Source: Aquabacterium sp. (GTDB lineage Bacteria > Pseudomonadota > Gammaproteobacteria > Burkholderiales > Burkholderiaceae_C). Taken from it: a stretch of 64,000 bases of DNA. The stretch covers positions 62,001-126,000 of the forward strand of contig NZ_JAQSDR010000012.1 in assembly GCF_029946005.1 (NCBI RefSeq), written 5' to 3'. Shown in pieces: positions 1-8,904 of this stretch (within the stretch, counting starts at the first letter, position 1; the number at the start of each line of letters is the position of its first letter). The notes under the pieces were generated by a model, which saw only the letters and a program-made list of their open reading frames with translations, was not told the DNA's origin and did not search any database. A program made the position numbers and the translations under genes.

Positions 1-486
1 CAGGCGAATCCAGTAGCTGACGGCTTCCAGGTTGCCGTTGCGGTCTTTGGCCATCAGCCGCTTGCCGGTGACCGGGTGGCCATCCGGGGTGCTCAGCGGG
101 AAGGTGACGTCGGTGAGGGATTCCACCGTGAAACCTTGGGCGGGGTAGCAAAGCTCCGGCCGATGGATCTTGACTTCCTGGCGTTGGCGTTTGCCCCAGG
201 CGAGCGCCACCTGGATCATGTGGCCGGTGTCATCGACGTAGCTGCGCATGACACTTTGATCGTAGGGCTGGTCGTAGGTGGTCTCGCCGGTGCTCAAGGA
301 CACTTGCACCCGGGGGTTGGGCAGCTCGCGCCATGGGCCGATCTGACGAGGCACTGAGCTCTCCAGGATGGATGCATTTTGGATTTCGTGCACGGTGGGG
401 GTGGCCACCATGGCCAGGACCGCGGAGGCCCCCAAAATGACCGAGACGATGACGCTTCGCACGAGGGTGGATGACGACGATTTCAT
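1..486 (-). CDS. epsI: Exosortase-associated protein EpsI (first copy, C-terminus cut by window edge)
   Basis: An open frame begins with ATG at 486 and stays open to base 1, giving the first 162 residues. An N-terminal hydrophobic segment (about residues 9-30) is followed by a periplasmic domain. That domain contains RPELCYPAQGF, the conserved Cys-containing motif of the EpsI family that accompanies exosortases in polysaccharide loci. The gene is 22 bp downstream of epsG on the same strand and is the last visible member of the leftward fcl-xrtB-epsF-epsG-epsI run. EpsI is thought to act at the cytoplasmic membrane with XrtB, but its biochemical role is not established. The full-length second copy at 8162-8893 has the matching motif [11 protein letters not shown]. 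Confidence 0.88.
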   Translation of the reverse strand, partial: MKSSSSTLVRSVIVSVILGASAVLAMVATPTVHEIQNASILESSVPRQIGPWRELPNPRVQVSLSTGETTYDQPYDQSVMRSYVDDTGHMIQVALAWGKRQRQEVKIHRPELCYPAQGFTVESLTDVTFPLSTPDGHPVTGKRLMAKDRNGNLEAVSYWIRL

Positions 487-508
487 GACGTTTCAGCCTT
501 GCCTTTAC

Positions 509-1378
509 TCAGGCGTTGAACTCGTTGAGGATGACCCCAGCGAAGTCTTGTCCGCGTTTGCCGAGCGTTGCGACCAATTGCTTCATGGCCGGGACTGCGG
601 TTTGGCCCTTGCGACCAAGGGCGACCGATGCACCGCATTTGGCCGCCACCACCCGTGCATCAGCGCCATGGCTGAAGGCAGGTGTGTCGACCAGCACATA
701 GTCAAACTTGCTGACCAATTCATTGAGCAGGAGGTCGAACACGGGGCGCTGGATCAACTCAAGGGGGTTGGGAGGGACCACGCCCACTGGCAGCAAGAAC
801 AGGCTGGGCAATGCGTCAATTGGACGGATGACATTGGTTTCGTTGCGGCCGGAAAGAATGCCGCTCAGGCCCGTCTTGGGGTTCTCGATGCCAAAGATTT
901 CGTGCAGGCGGGGTGTGCGCATGTCGGCGTCTACCAGCAAGGTGCGGCCGCCCAGTTGGCTGAAGGCTACGGCCAGATTGGCCGCGAAGAAGGACTTGCC
1001 ATCTCCAACGTTGGGGCTGCAGATGGCCAGGGCCTTGCGAGGATCCTGGTCCGCGAACAGGTTGCTGATCAACTGGCTGCGCACGTCGCGGAAGAACTCT
1101 GAGGCGGCATCAAACGGCTTGGTGGCCACCACCAGTTCGGCGCAGACGGCGGTACCGCCTTCGGCCTGATAGGGGTAATGAAACTGTTGCGACAGGGCCC
1201 ACAGCACGTCTTCGCGCTTGATGAAGCCCAGGGCCACGGCGGCCTCGCCAAATTTGAGGCCGGTTTTTTGCTGATGCGCCAGGATCTGAGAGACTTGGCT
1301 TGCTGACAAATTATTGGCCTCGGCGATGATGTCGCCGATGGATTTGTCGCCAGTACCTGATGTTTGAAAGTCGGTCAT
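509..1378 (-). CDS. epsG: EpsG-type chain-length tyrosine kinase / P-loop ATPase (first copy)
   Basis: The 289-residue protein has an N-terminal domain (about 12-70) resembling the MshEN/type II secretion ATPase N-domain, with a GEAAVALG stretch and QQFHYPY. A bacterial tyrosine-kinase ATPase domain follows. Walker A is SPNVGDGKS (121-129), Walker A' is LLVDADMR (147-154) and Walker B is YVLVDTP (227-233). This is the XrtB-locus EpsG family, expected to control EPS chain length with the membrane partner EpsF encoded 18 bp upstream. No C-terminal Tyr cluster is present, so autophosphorylation of the usual BY-kinase type is not evident. After Walker B it reads ALGRKGQT, where the second copy has VVARQNQS. 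Confidence 0.9.
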   Translation of the reverse strand: MTDFQTSGTGDKSIGDIIAEANNLSASQVSQILAHQQKTGLKFGEAAVALGFIKREDVLWALSQQFHYPYQAEGGTAVCAELVVATKPFDAASEFFRDVRSQLISNLFADQDPRKALAICSPNVGDGKSFFAANLAVAFSQLGGRTLLVDADMRTPRLHEIFGIENPKTGLSGILSGRNETNVIRPIDALPSLFLLPVGVVPPNPLELIQRPVFDLLLNELVSKFDYVLVDTPAFSHGADARVVAAKCGASVALGRKGQTAVPAMKQLVATLGKRGQDFAGVILNEFNA

Positions 1379-1396
1379 GCTGAATGTCTGGTGAGT

Positions 1397-2830
1397 TCAG
1401 GAAGATTGTCCGGGCGCGGACAATTCAGGCAAACCGCGTTGGGTGCCTAGGCGTGGAGAAGACCCCAATGGCAATTTGCGGCCCCGCTTGGCCTCTGATA
1501 CGGCGGGCATCGAGCCTAACAATGAGGCGCCCAAGGTCTCTGTGACGTCCTCTTCCAGCCGAAGTTTGCGGTTCATGAGTTCTCGGAGGATGGCGGCCCC
1601 AATGCCGAGCAAGGTGCCCAGGATGACCGACACGATGGTGTTCAGGATCAGGCGTGGTGACGATGCCTTGGCGGGCGGGGTGGCCATCTTCAGCAACGAG
1701 ACGTTGGTTTGGTTGGTGTTGCTTTCAAGGGTGGTTTGGGCCAGCCGCCCTTGCAGCGCGTCATAAGAGCGCTGGGCATTTTCAACGTCCCGCTGCAGGA
1801 CGGCGGCATCGTCACGTTGCTTTTTGAGAGTCATCAGCTTTTCACGCTGGGCTTCCAGGGTGGTGCGGAACTGGCGCTCGCGCTGCAGATTGACGTTGCT
1901 GGAAATGCCCATGCTGGCCCGGGCCGCGCGGGTTTCCGACTCAAGCTTGACTTGCAGCTCGCTGATGTTGGCCTGCAGTTCCAGAACCTGGGGGTGGGCC
2001 GGACCAAACTTGGCGTTGAGTTCTTTCAGGCGAGCCTGTTGGCGTGACATGTCGGCGCGGAGGCCGGCCACCACGGGACTGCCCAGTACTTCGGGGCTGT
2101 TCGCGCCAGATTGCGCATTGCGGCTTTGTGCATCGGCAGTTTGGGATTGCATGGCGACCAATTGGGCGGACAACTCGCCGAGCCTGGCGGTTTCGACGTC
2201 CAGTCGTTCATCGGTGGCCAGAATGCCTTTGCTGCGTTGATATTCGGACAGCCGGGTTTGGGCTTCTTCCAACTGTTGGCGGGCTTGCTTGATCTGCTCG
2301 TCAAACATCTTGGAGAATTGCCGGGCGGGTTCGATGCGCATGTCCAGACTGGTCTGGATATAGGCCCGAATATAGGCATTGGCCATGGCCGACGCAAATG
2401 AGGGGTCCACGGCAGTGTATGAAATACTGATGATGCTGGATTCTTTGCCGGGCGAAACGTCCAGATTCTTTTGCAGGATGTCGGAGAGCCAGGATTGGAA
2501 AGACCCTTGGCCTTGGGTGTCGTCCATCCACTGCTGACGCAGGTCGGAGTTTTCGGCCAGCTTGAGTGACTCGATGACTTTCTGCGAGACGCGTTCGCTC
2601 TGGAGCACGTCAATCTGGGTGGCGACATACCCGGGCAGCAGGGCATTCTGCATCGCCATGCCACTGATGGGGTCTGAGGCACGGAAGTCGATCAGGACGA
2701 CCCCGCTGGCGGTGTATTTTTTGGGCAGCAGCAAACTGAGCGCAATCGCCAAGGACACGGTGGCCACCAAGATGGTGACCAGAATGATCCATCTGGCTTT
2801 GAGTATGGAAATAAACTGATTGAAGCTCAT
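1397..2830 (-). CDS. epsF: EpsF-type chain-length determinant protein (Wzz family, first copy)
   Basis: This 477-residue polysaccharide co-polymerase has an N-terminal membrane segment (about 14-34), then a Wzz-type domain. A long periplasmic coiled coil follows (about 170-380), rich in Gln/Glu/Arg heptads. A second membrane segment lies near 395-415, ahead of a short cytoplasmic tail. The N-terminus MSFNQFISILKARW closely matches the second EpsF (MTFNQFLRIIRARW). It should set EPS chain length together with EpsG, encoded 18 bp downstream. It lies 24 bp after xrtB, which suggests one transcript. Confidence 0.9.
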   Translation of the reverse strand: MSFNQFISILKARWIILVTILVATVSLAIALSLLLPKKYTASGVVLIDFRASDPISGMAMQNALLPGYVATQIDVLQSERVSQKVIESLKLAENSDLRQQWMDDTQGQGSFQSWLSDILQKNLDVSPGKESSIISISYTAVDPSFASAMANAYIRAYIQTSLDMRIEPARQFSKMFDEQIKQARQQLEEAQTRLSEYQRSKGILATDERLDVETARLGELSAQLVAMQSQTADAQSRNAQSGANSPEVLGSPVVAGLRADMSRQQARLKELNAKFGPAHPQVLELQANISELQVKLESETRAARASMGISSNVNLQRERQFRTTLEAQREKLMTLKKQRDDAAVLQRDVENAQRSYDALQGRLAQTTLESNTNQTNVSLLKMATPPAKASSPRLILNTIVSVILGTLLGIGAAILRELMNRKLRLEEDVTETLGASLLGSMPAVSEAKRGRKLPLGSSPRLGTQRGLPELSAPGQSS

Positions 2831-2854
2831 GATTTTTGATTTGTGCTGATCGAT

Positions 2855-3772
2855 TTAAGCGACCGAAGCTTCGTTCTTCGGCGGTTTTGGCTCAGTGATG
2901 AAAAGACCTAAAATGGAATCCGTACCGATGGTGAGTAAGGTCGCTACCATGAACAGCACAATACCTGCAAAGTCGTGAACAAAACCCTGCCCGACGGCAT
3001 CGCCAAAATAGTAAGTGACCAAGACCAGTGTCACCACTCGGATGACGTTTGACGCAAAAGAGATTGGCAAAATCAACACGGCCAACAAACTGTTGCGCAG
3101 TTGATTGGTGTGTTGGGCAACACTCATGTAAAAAACGCCAATCGCTTCAAGTGCAAAAATGGAGTTTAGCCCGGCGCAGGCGTCGGCGACCAGCAATTGG
3201 TAGGGCCCGATGGTAAGAACCACGCCAGACCGCCCGATGGGATAGCCTGCCCAATACAGGACGTGCTCGGCAGTGTAGGACACGGCTTGTTTCAGTGGCG
3301 CTGTGACTTGGTCAACCACCGAGCCGGGCACCGGAATCATGAAGATGATGAAAAACAGCGGGAACCACATGACCCGCAGGCCAGCCCAGCCCCGGTACAG
3401 CAGGAATATCCCGGCCAGAACCAGCAGTTGGGAGCCGACATCAATGAACAGGATGTCTTGCGAATGGCCCAAGATGTACAGCAACAGGCCGACGGTCAAG
3501 GTGAACGCACCGGCCATGTTCGCCGGTGCGCTGCTCAAGGCCACGAATTTTGGCCACCGCTGCCAGATGAGCCAAAGCATGAGCGCCAGAATCACCGGGC
3601 CGTGCCCTTGCCCCACGACGTTCCAGATGGTCTTGTCCAGAATCACGTAGGTAGGAACGTACAGCGCCAGGAGACCTGCCAGCACAAGCCCCAGTTCAAA
3701 CATGTTGAAGCTGGGCGCGTTTGCACTGGAGAGGCTGGAGGGTACGGTTGGGGTCACGGTGGCCTGTGTCAT
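2855..3772 (-). CDS. xrtB: Exosortase B (first copy)
   Basis: This 305-residue polytopic protease/transpeptidase of the exosortase family has about eight hydrophobic helices. The predicted catalytic residues are all present: Cys199 in ADACAGLNS, Arg245 in SNVIRV and His266 in FVHDFAG. The family processes proteins carrying PEP-CTERM sorting signals at the inner membrane. I chose ATG at 3772. A longer open frame reaches 3913 but would overlap fcl and adds 47 residues that look non-native. Gene order fcl-xrtB-epsF-epsG-epsI matches XrtB exopolysaccharide loci. It is paralogous to the gene at 7270-8172, with roughly half the residues alike by eye. Confidence 0.92.
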   Translation of the reverse strand: MTQATVTPTVPSSLSSANAPSFNMFELGLVLAGLLALYVPTYVILDKTIWNVVGQGHGPVILALMLWLIWQRWPKFVALSSAPANMAGAFTLTVGLLLYILGHSQDILFIDVGSQLLVLAGIFLLYRGWAGLRVMWFPLFFIIFMIPVPGSVVDQVTAPLKQAVSYTAEHVLYWAGYPIGRSGVVLTIGPYQLLVADACAGLNSIFALEAIGVFYMSVAQHTNQLRNSLLAVLILPISFASNVIRVVTLVLVTYYFGDAVGQGFVHDFAGIVLFMVATLLTIGTDSILGLFITEPKPPKNEASVA

Positions 3773-3812
3773 GCAAGAATAATTCCAAGTGTATAGGGCC
3801 GACTGTTGCTGT

Positions 3813-4745
3813 TCACGCGGCGGTGCGTTTGAGATAGTCCTGATAGGCCAGTGCAATGCCTGTCTGCAGGGTGGTCTTGGCCTGCCACCCCAGACCGGAC
3901 AAGCGAGAAACATCCATCAGCTTGCGTGGGGTTCCGTCAGGCTTGGTGGTGTCAAAGCTCAGATTGCCTTCAAATCCAACGACCCTGACGACGGTTTGTG
4001 CCAGTTCGCGGATAGTGATGTCTTCACCAGTTCCAATGTTGAGCAGAGGGCCGTCGTAGCCTTGTTCCATGAGGTAAACGCAGGCGTCGGCCAAGTCATC
4101 GGCGTACAAGAACTCTCGCATTGGCGAGCCCGTGCCCCAAACGACCAGCGATTGGTCGCCCCGCAGTTTGGCCTCGTGGGCTTTGCGGATCAGTGCAGGG
4201 AGAACGTGGCTGTTGTTCAGGTCGTAATTGTCGTTGGGCCCGTAAAGATTGGTAGGCATGACGCTGATGTATTGCCGCTGGTACTGGTCGTTGTAGGCAT
4301 CGCACAACTTGATGCCGGCGATTTTTGCAATGGCGTAGGGCTCGTTGGTGGGCTCAAGCTCACCCGTGAGCAGGGCAGTTTCCTGGAGGGGCTGTGGCGC
4401 CAGCTTTGGGTAGATGCAGCTGGAACCCAGGAACATGAGGCGCTGCACCCCCGCGACGTGGGCGGCGTGGATGAGGTTGGCCTCAATCATCAGATTTTGG
4501 TAGAGAAAGTCGGCCCGGTAGGTGTTGTTCGCCTGGATGCCACCTACTTTGGCTGCCGCGATGAATGTGTAGCTGGGCTGCTCGGCGTGCATGAAGGCTT
4601 GGACCGCACGTTGGTCGAGCAGGTCCAGTTCATGGCGTTGGCGTGTGACGATCTGGGTGTAGCCGGAGGATTGCAGGCGGCGCACGATGGCCGATCCCAC
4701 CATGCCGCGATGACCAGCGACGAAGATTTTTGCAGCTTTGTTCAT
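3813..4745 (-). CDS. fcl: GDP-L-fucose synthase
   Basis: The 310-residue protein is an extended-SDR epimerase/reductase. The Rossmann nucleotide motif is GHRGMVGSA near residues 11-19 and the catalytic Tyr-Lys pair is in PYAIAKIAG. It converts GDP-4-keto-6-deoxy-mannose to GDP-L-fucose using NADPH in the cytoplasm. The substrate comes from Gmd, encoded at 8905-10035 on the other strand of the same locus. I chose ATG at 4745 ([11 protein letters not shown]); an upstream in-frame start at 4808 would add 21 poorly conserved residues. It appears to be first in the leftward run that continues into xrtB 40 bp downstream, and an upstream terminator insulates it from the wecG-type gene. Confidence 0.93.
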   Translation of the reverse strand: MNKAAKIFVAGHRGMVGSAIVRRLQSSGYTQIVTRQRHELDLLDQRAVQAFMHAEQPSYTFIAAAKVGGIQANNTYRADFLYQNLMIEANLIHAAHVAGVQRLMFLGSSCIYPKLAPQPLQETALLTGELEPTNEPYAIAKIAGIKLCDAYNDQYQRQYISVMPTNLYGPNDNYDLNNSHVLPALIRKAHEAKLRGDQSLVVWGTGSPMREFLYADDLADACVYLMEQGYDGPLLNIGTGEDITIRELAQTVVRVVGFEGNLSFDTTKPDGTPRKLMDVSRLSGLGWQAKTTLQTGIALAYQDYLKRTAA

Positions 4746-4862
4746 ATGAATGCGTTGAGTCAGGGGCAGATCCCTGCAGTTAGGCAAAGGTTCAATGCAA
4801 TCTGTCACTAAACGTGCCCAACCGGGTGGTGGGGTCTGTGTTAACCGAGAGTTTAATCAGGC

Positions 4863-4893
4863 AAAAAAAAGCCCCGCCTTTGAAGGTGGGGCT
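4863..4893 (-). terminator. Intrinsic terminator after the WecG/TagA-type gene
   Basis: On the minus strand an 11-bp GC-rich stem (arms 4870-4880 and 4883-4893, one G-T pair, very short loop) is followed directly by eight T residues (complement of 4863-4870). It lies 30 bp past the stop of the 4923-5789 gene and ahead of fcl. It should therefore end the glycosyltransferase transcript and leave fcl-xrtB-epsFGI to a separate promoter. Confidence 0.85.
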
Positions 4894-4922
4894 GTTGTTG
4901 GCGGGCCTCGCGGGTGGATTGG

Positions 4923-5789
4923 CTAGCCTTTTTGCTGTTTGGGATCTCGCCCAAACACTGCACGGGCTGCGAGCTTGGCCATGAAAACGCTGTTGGTTTC
5001 AAGGTAACGGCGTGCGAGGCGGCGGGGTTCGCAGACGAAGCGGTACAGCCATTCCAGGCCACGTTGCTGCATCCAGGCGGGGGCGCGGCGGAGCGTGCCA
5101 GCATGGTAGTCAAAAGCGGCGCCAACACCCACCATGACCGCCTTGACGGCGCCACGGTGCTCGGACATCCAGATTTCTTGTTTGGGGCAACCCAGGCCCA
5201 CAAATACGACATGGGCGCCTGAAGCATTGATTTTTTGGGTGTATTCGGCGTCTTCCTGCTCGGTCAACTTGCGGAAGGGGGGCGAAACCATGCCAGCGAT
5301 CTTCAACTTGGGGAACTTGGCCATCATCCGGCCGCGCAACTTGGCCAGGGTGTCGTCCACGCTGCCGTAGAAAAACACGGATTGGCCGCTGCGCTCGGCT
5401 TCTGCCAGGTAGCGCAGCATCAAGTCAGGGCCGCTGATGCGTTGTTGCTCGGTAAACCCTTCTTTGCGCATCATCCAGGCGATGGGGGCGCCATCGGGCA
5501 AGGCCATGTCCGCCTGGTTGATCACGTTGGCGAATTGCGCGCTTTGGCTCCCGGTCACCACGGAGTGCACATTGCACAAGGTGACATAGCGAGACTGATG
5601 CTCCGCTGCCCAGTCGGCGATGCGGCTGATGGCGTCATCCCAGGAAGTGGCGTCAATGAACGTGTCAAGGACGTACGCGCCGCTACGGATGATCTTCTTC
5701 TTCGCTTTTGGTTTCAAGCCGCCCAACACCTGTTCCCGCTCCAAGAACGACAGAGATGGGTAACCGAAATTTGGATCTGGATGTCTCAT
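4923..5789 (-). CDS. WecG/TagA/CpsF-family glycosyltransferase (GT26)
   Basis: The 288-residue protein has the GT26 signatures: a DGAPIAW substrate/nucleotide segment, ISGPDLM, FFYGSVDDTL and the late GLGCPKQEIWM motif. GT26 enzymes transfer a sugar, often ManNAcA or Glc-type, from UDP-sugar to a lipid-linked intermediate at the cytoplasmic membrane face. The exact sugar cannot be read here. I prefer ATG at 5789 (MRHPDPNFGY), though an in-frame start at 5837 is possible. It is a single-gene unit with its own terminator at 4863-4893, divergent from the GT4 operon at 6032. Confidence 0.88.
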   Translation of the reverse strand: MRHPDPNFGYPSLSFLEREQVLGGLKPKAKKKIIRSGAYVLDTFIDATSWDDAISRIADWAAEHQSRYVTLCNVHSVVTGSQSAQFANVINQADMALPDGAPIAWMMRKEGFTEQQRISGPDLMLRYLAEAERSGQSVFFYGSVDDTLAKLRGRMMAKFPKLKIAGMVSPPFRKLTEQEDAEYTQKINASGAHVVFVGLGCPKQEIWMSEHRGAVKAVMVGVGAAFDYHAGTLRRAPAWMQQRGLEWLYRFVCEPRRLARRYLETNSVFMAKLAARAVFGRDPKQQKG

Positions 5790-5866
5790 AGGACGCCCAC
5801 CAGGGGTTGTTGTTGATGCCCGCAACTTCTTGGGCACATGGGATGAATTTTAAAGGAGGGGTCATG

Positions 5867-5889
5867 CGCGCTACTTCAGGGTTAGCGCG
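5867..5889. promoter_or_regulatory. Inverted repeat in the divergent GT26/GT4 intergenic region
   Basis: Perfect 7-bp arms CGCGCTA and TAGCGCG (5867-5873, 5883-5889) flank a 9-nt spacer. The site lies between the starts of the leftward gene (5789) and the rightward operon (6032). It could be an operator or a leader hairpin of the leftward gene. No recognised regulator consensus matches it. Confidence 0.35.
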
Positions 5890-6031
5890 TGGTCTGGCAA
5901 AAAGCCGAGTCGGAAAGCGCTGGCATTTATCACGAAGTGGTTGAATGGAGTGCTTTTAATCCGGGAAGTTCCGGGGGTGGGGTCTGGGCGACAATGCGGC
6001 GGGGTTGACCCGGGCGGCAGGATGGTCGTGG

Positions 6032-7183
6032 ATGAGAGTCTTGATGGTGCACAACGCCTACCAACAGCGGGGTGGCGAGGACAGTGTGGTTGAGTCGGAA
6101 GTGGCGCTCTTGCGCCAACATGGGCATGAAGTGCATGTCTATGAGCGTCACAACGACGAGGTCGGGCAAACGCCGAAATGGCAGTTGGCGGCGGGAACGG
6201 TATGGTCGTCGCGGACGGTGCGAGACGTCCAGGCCCTGATTGCGGGGTTCAAGCCTGACGTCATGCATGTGCACAACACCATGCCTTTGGTGTCGCCGTC
6301 GGTTTACTGGGCGGCCCAGAAGTTGGGCGTTCCTGTGGTGCAAACCTTGCACAATTTCCGACTTTTGTGCCCGCAGGCCATGTTCGTGCGGGAAGGGCGT
6401 GTGTGCGAGGACTGCCTGGGCAAGGTGCCCTGGCGAGGGGTGCTTCACAAGTGCTACCGGGGGTCGCGAATTCAGTCTGCAGTGATGGCGGGCATGTTGA
6501 CCACGCACCGTGTTCTGGGGACTTTTGCGACCAAGGTGGACAAGTTCATTGCGCTGAACGAGTTTTGCCGCGCCAAGATGATTGAAGGTGGGCTGGATGG
6601 CGATCGCATCAGCGTCAAGCCCAATTTCGTGGATTGGCAGCCCGCGCCTCGGTGGGATCAGCGGGTTGGGGGTTTGTACCTTGGCCGCCTGACGCCTGAA
6701 AAGGGCATGGATGTTTTGTTGCGGGCTTTGGTGCGCCAGCCTGGTCTGCGGGTCAGGGTGGTGGGTGGCGGGCCCATGGCGGAGGTTGTGACGGGGGCTT
6801 CAGGGGTTGATTACCTGGGGTTTTTGCCTTTGACCGAGATTTGGGGTCATTTGTCCACGGCCAGTTACATGGTGGTGCCCAGTGTCTGGTATGAGGGTTT
6901 CCCCCGAACCATCGTGGAGGCTTTTGCCAGCGGTGTGCCGGTGATTGCCAGCCGCCTGGGCTCGCTGGCCGAGGTGGTGACCGATGGGAAAACCGGCTTG
7001 TTGTTCAACCCGGGTGACGATGAGGATCTGGCGGCCAAGTTGGCTTGGGCGGAATCACACCCACAGGCAATGATTCGAATGGGGCAGGCGGCACGCGAGG
7101 AGTACGAAGCGCGCTATACCCCGGAGCGCAATTGTGCTGAATTGATTGAAATTTATCGGTCGGCCATGGCTCAATCAGGGTAA
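6032..7183 (+). CDS. GT4-family glycosyltransferase
   Basis: This 383-residue GT-B fold enzyme begins MRVLMVHNAYQQRGGEDSVV, where the GGED segment is typical of the acceptor-side N-domain. A Cys-rich stretch, CEDCLGKVPW...KCYRG, follows in the middle. The C-domain has the donor-site signatures YLGRLTPEKG and EGFPRTIVEAFASGVPVI, including the E-x7-E pattern. It should add one sugar to the lipid-linked EPS repeat unit; the donor is unknown. I chose ATG at 6032 over an upstream TTG at 6005. It is first in the rightward operon, with xrtB next. Confidence 0.88.
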   Translation: MRVLMVHNAYQQRGGEDSVVESEVALLRQHGHEVHVYERHNDEVGQTPKWQLAAGTVWSSRTVRDVQALIAGFKPDVMHVHNTMPLVSPSVYWAAQKLGVPVVQTLHNFRLLCPQAMFVREGRVCEDCLGKVPWRGVLHKCYRGSRIQSAVMAGMLTTHRVLGTFATKVDKFIALNEFCRAKMIEGGLDGDRISVKPNFVDWQPAPRWDQRVGGLYLGRLTPEKGMDVLLRALVRQPGLRVRVVGGGPMAEVVTGASGVDYLGFLPLTEIWGHLSTASYMVVPSVWYEGFPRTIVEAFASGVPVIASRLGSLAEVVTDGKTGLLFNPGDDEDLAAKLAWAESHPQAMIRMGQAAREEYEARYTPERNCAELIEIYRSAMAQSG

Positions 7184-7269
7184 TCCGAGCGAACTTTTTG
7201 CGCGGATCGGTAACAATCACCGGTGCCGACCCCGGGTGGTTGGCTTCATTGCTTTTTTGTCTGTGGTCT

Positions 7270-8172
7270 ATGGCTCAATCAGCACCAACTTCCGGGGCGT
7301 TTCCCAGCGCTCAATCGCCTGTCAAGTTTCCGGTGTGGTCGCTGGTCGTTTTTTGCCTGGCATTCGGGGTCATGTACGTTCCTACGTTCGCGACCCTGGC
7401 CAACACCACTTGGGCCACGGACGAGCAAGGACACGGTCCTTTGATCCTGGCGGCCTGTGCCTGGCTGCTTTGGGGAATGCGCAACGATTTGTTTGGCCGG
7501 CCCGCCAAGCCGGCGCTGGTGCCTGGCTTTTTGCTGTTGTCGCTTGGGCTGGCGATGTACGTTGTGGGGCGTTCGCAGCGGGTCATCGAGTTTGAAGCAA
7601 GTTCCCTGATCCTGATCCTGGTGGCCTGCCTGCTTTTGATTCAGGGTGTGGCGGCCGTTCGCCGGGCTTGGTTCCCGTTGCTGTTCCTGCTGTTCATGGT
7701 GCCTTTGCCGGGCGCGTTTGTGCAGGCCTTGACGTTGCCGCTGAAAAGCGTGGTGTCCATGGTGGCCGAGCAGGTGCTGTATTGGGCGGGTTATCCCATC
7801 GGTCGCAATGGCGTGACCTTGACGATCGGGCCTTATCAATTGCTGGTGGCCGACGCGTGCTCGGGGTTGAACTCGCTGTTCACGCTCGAAGCCTTGGGCT
7901 TGCTGTACATGAACATCATGAACTACAAGTCCAAGGCCCGGAACGTGATCCTGGCCGTGGGCATCATCCCCATTTCCTTCATCGCCAATGTGACGCGCGT
8001 GATCATCCTGGTGTTGATCACCTACTACCTGGGCGACGAGGTGGGCCAAGGTTTTGCGCACGAGTTCGCGGGCTTGGTGTTGTTCAGCGTGGCATTGGTG
8101 CTGACCTATGGGTTGGATCGTTTGCTCGCGGCTCGGTTTGACGACATGGGAGGTGCGCGCGATGGCCGCTGA
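7270..8172 (+). CDS. xrtB: Exosortase B (second copy)
   Basis: This 300-residue polytopic membrane protein has the exosortase catalytic set: Cys197 in ADACSGLNS, Arg243 in ANVTRV and His264 in FAHEFAG. The core AGYPIGRNGVTLTIGPYQLL is almost the same as in the first copy, while the N-terminal third and C-terminus diverge. This points to an old duplication or separate acquisition. I chose ATG at 7270 (MAQSAPTS); an in-frame start at 7198 is possible. Its end overlaps the start of the second epsI by 11 bp, supporting tight co-expression. It should process PEP-CTERM-type substrates, none of which are seen in this window. Confidence 0.91.
   Translation: MAQSAPTSGAFPSAQSPVKFPVWSLVVFCLAFGVMYVPTFATLANTTWATDEQGHGPLILAACAWLLWGMRNDLFGRPAKPALVPGFLLLSLGLAMYVVGRSQRVIEFEASSLILILVACLLLIQGVAAVRRAWFPLLFLLFMVPLPGAFVQALTLPLKSVVSMVAEQVLYWAGYPIGRNGVTLTIGPYQLLVADACSGLNSLFTLEALGLLYMNIMNYKSKARNVILAVGIIPISFIANVTRVIILVLITYYLGDEVGQGFAHEFAGLVLFSVALVLTYGLDRLLAARFDDMGGARDGR
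8148..8153 (+). promoter_or_regulatory. Ribosome binding site fixing the epsI (second copy) start
   Basis: GGGAGG lies 8 nt before ATG 8162, inside the end of xrtB. It supports 8162 over the in-frame ATG at 8108. Confidence 0.7.
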
Positions 8173-8893
8173 TGTGATGACAACCCCTGCGAGCGTGTCT
8201 AGACGCTTGCCTTTGGCGATTTTTCTGGCAGCCGGCCTGATGTTGGGCGGGGCAGCCGCTTCGGTCTGGCTGAAGCCCACCAAGATGATGGCCGATGGAA
8301 AGCCGCCCGTCGTGCTGCACACCGTGGTGCCCGAAAGCTTTGGTGATTGGCGCGTCGATCCAAGCATTATCCCGGTGCTGCCCGATCCCACCGTGCAAAA
8401 CAAGCTGGATGCGCTTTATTCCGAGACGCTCAATCGCACTTACATCAATCCGAGCGGCCAGCGGATCATGTTGTCGATTGCCTATGGGCGAAATCAGAAC
8501 TCGGAATCCACGGCGGCCCACCGTCCCGAGTTTTGCTACGTGTCGCAAGGTTTCACAATCAAGGGTTTTGGCAAGGAGCATGTGGCATTGCCTGCTCATT
8601 CCTTGAATGTGGTGCGGCTGGAGGCTCAGGCTGATCGCCGCATTGAGCCCATCACCTATTGGGTGACGCTCAACGAGGAGGCCTCAACGCCTGGCCTCGA
8701 TCGTAAGTTGCAGCAATTGCGTTATGGCCTGCAGGGGTTCATTGTCGATGGGATGCTGATGCGCATCTCGTCGCTGACCGATCTGGCCGCTTCGTCGGGT
8801 GGCAAGCCTGACTACCGGCTGCATGACCAGTTCATCGCGGATCTGGAAAAGGCCATGACCCCCGGCTTCAGGCCTCGTTTCTTTGGTTCTTGA
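8162..8893 (+). CDS. epsI: Exosortase B-associated protein EpsI (second copy)
   Basis: The 243-residue protein has one N-terminal membrane segment (about 14-33) and a periplasmic EpsI domain carrying [11 protein letters not shown] near residues 121-131. The C-terminal part includes [19 protein letters not shown]. The family occurs next to or fused to exosortases in EPS loci and its exact function is unknown. The start is fixed by a GGGAGG ribosome binding site. The gene overlaps xrtB upstream by 11 bp, and its TGA overlaps the first ATG candidate of gmd, so xrtB-epsI-gmd look translationally coupled. Confidence 0.9.
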   Translation: MAADVMTTPASVSRRLPLAIFLAAGLMLGGAAASVWLKPTKMMADGKPPVVLHTVVPESFGDWRVDPSIIPVLPDPTVQNKLDALYSETLNRTYINPSGQRIMLSIAYGRNQNSESTAAHRPEFCYVSQGFTIKGFGKEHVALPAHSLNVVRLEAQADRRIEPITYWVTLNEEASTPGLDRKLQQLRYGLQGFIVDGMLMRISSLTDLAASSGGKPDYRLHDQFIADLEKAMTPGFRPRFFGS

Positions 8894-8904
8894 TGGTGTC
8901 TGAC

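Noticed and set aside
7166-7282. 13-bp direct repeat (7166-7178 and 7270-7282) at the end of the GT4 gene and the start of xrtB
   Set aside because: Both copies are in coding sequence with no sign of a transposon or further repeat. It may be chance or a small duplication.
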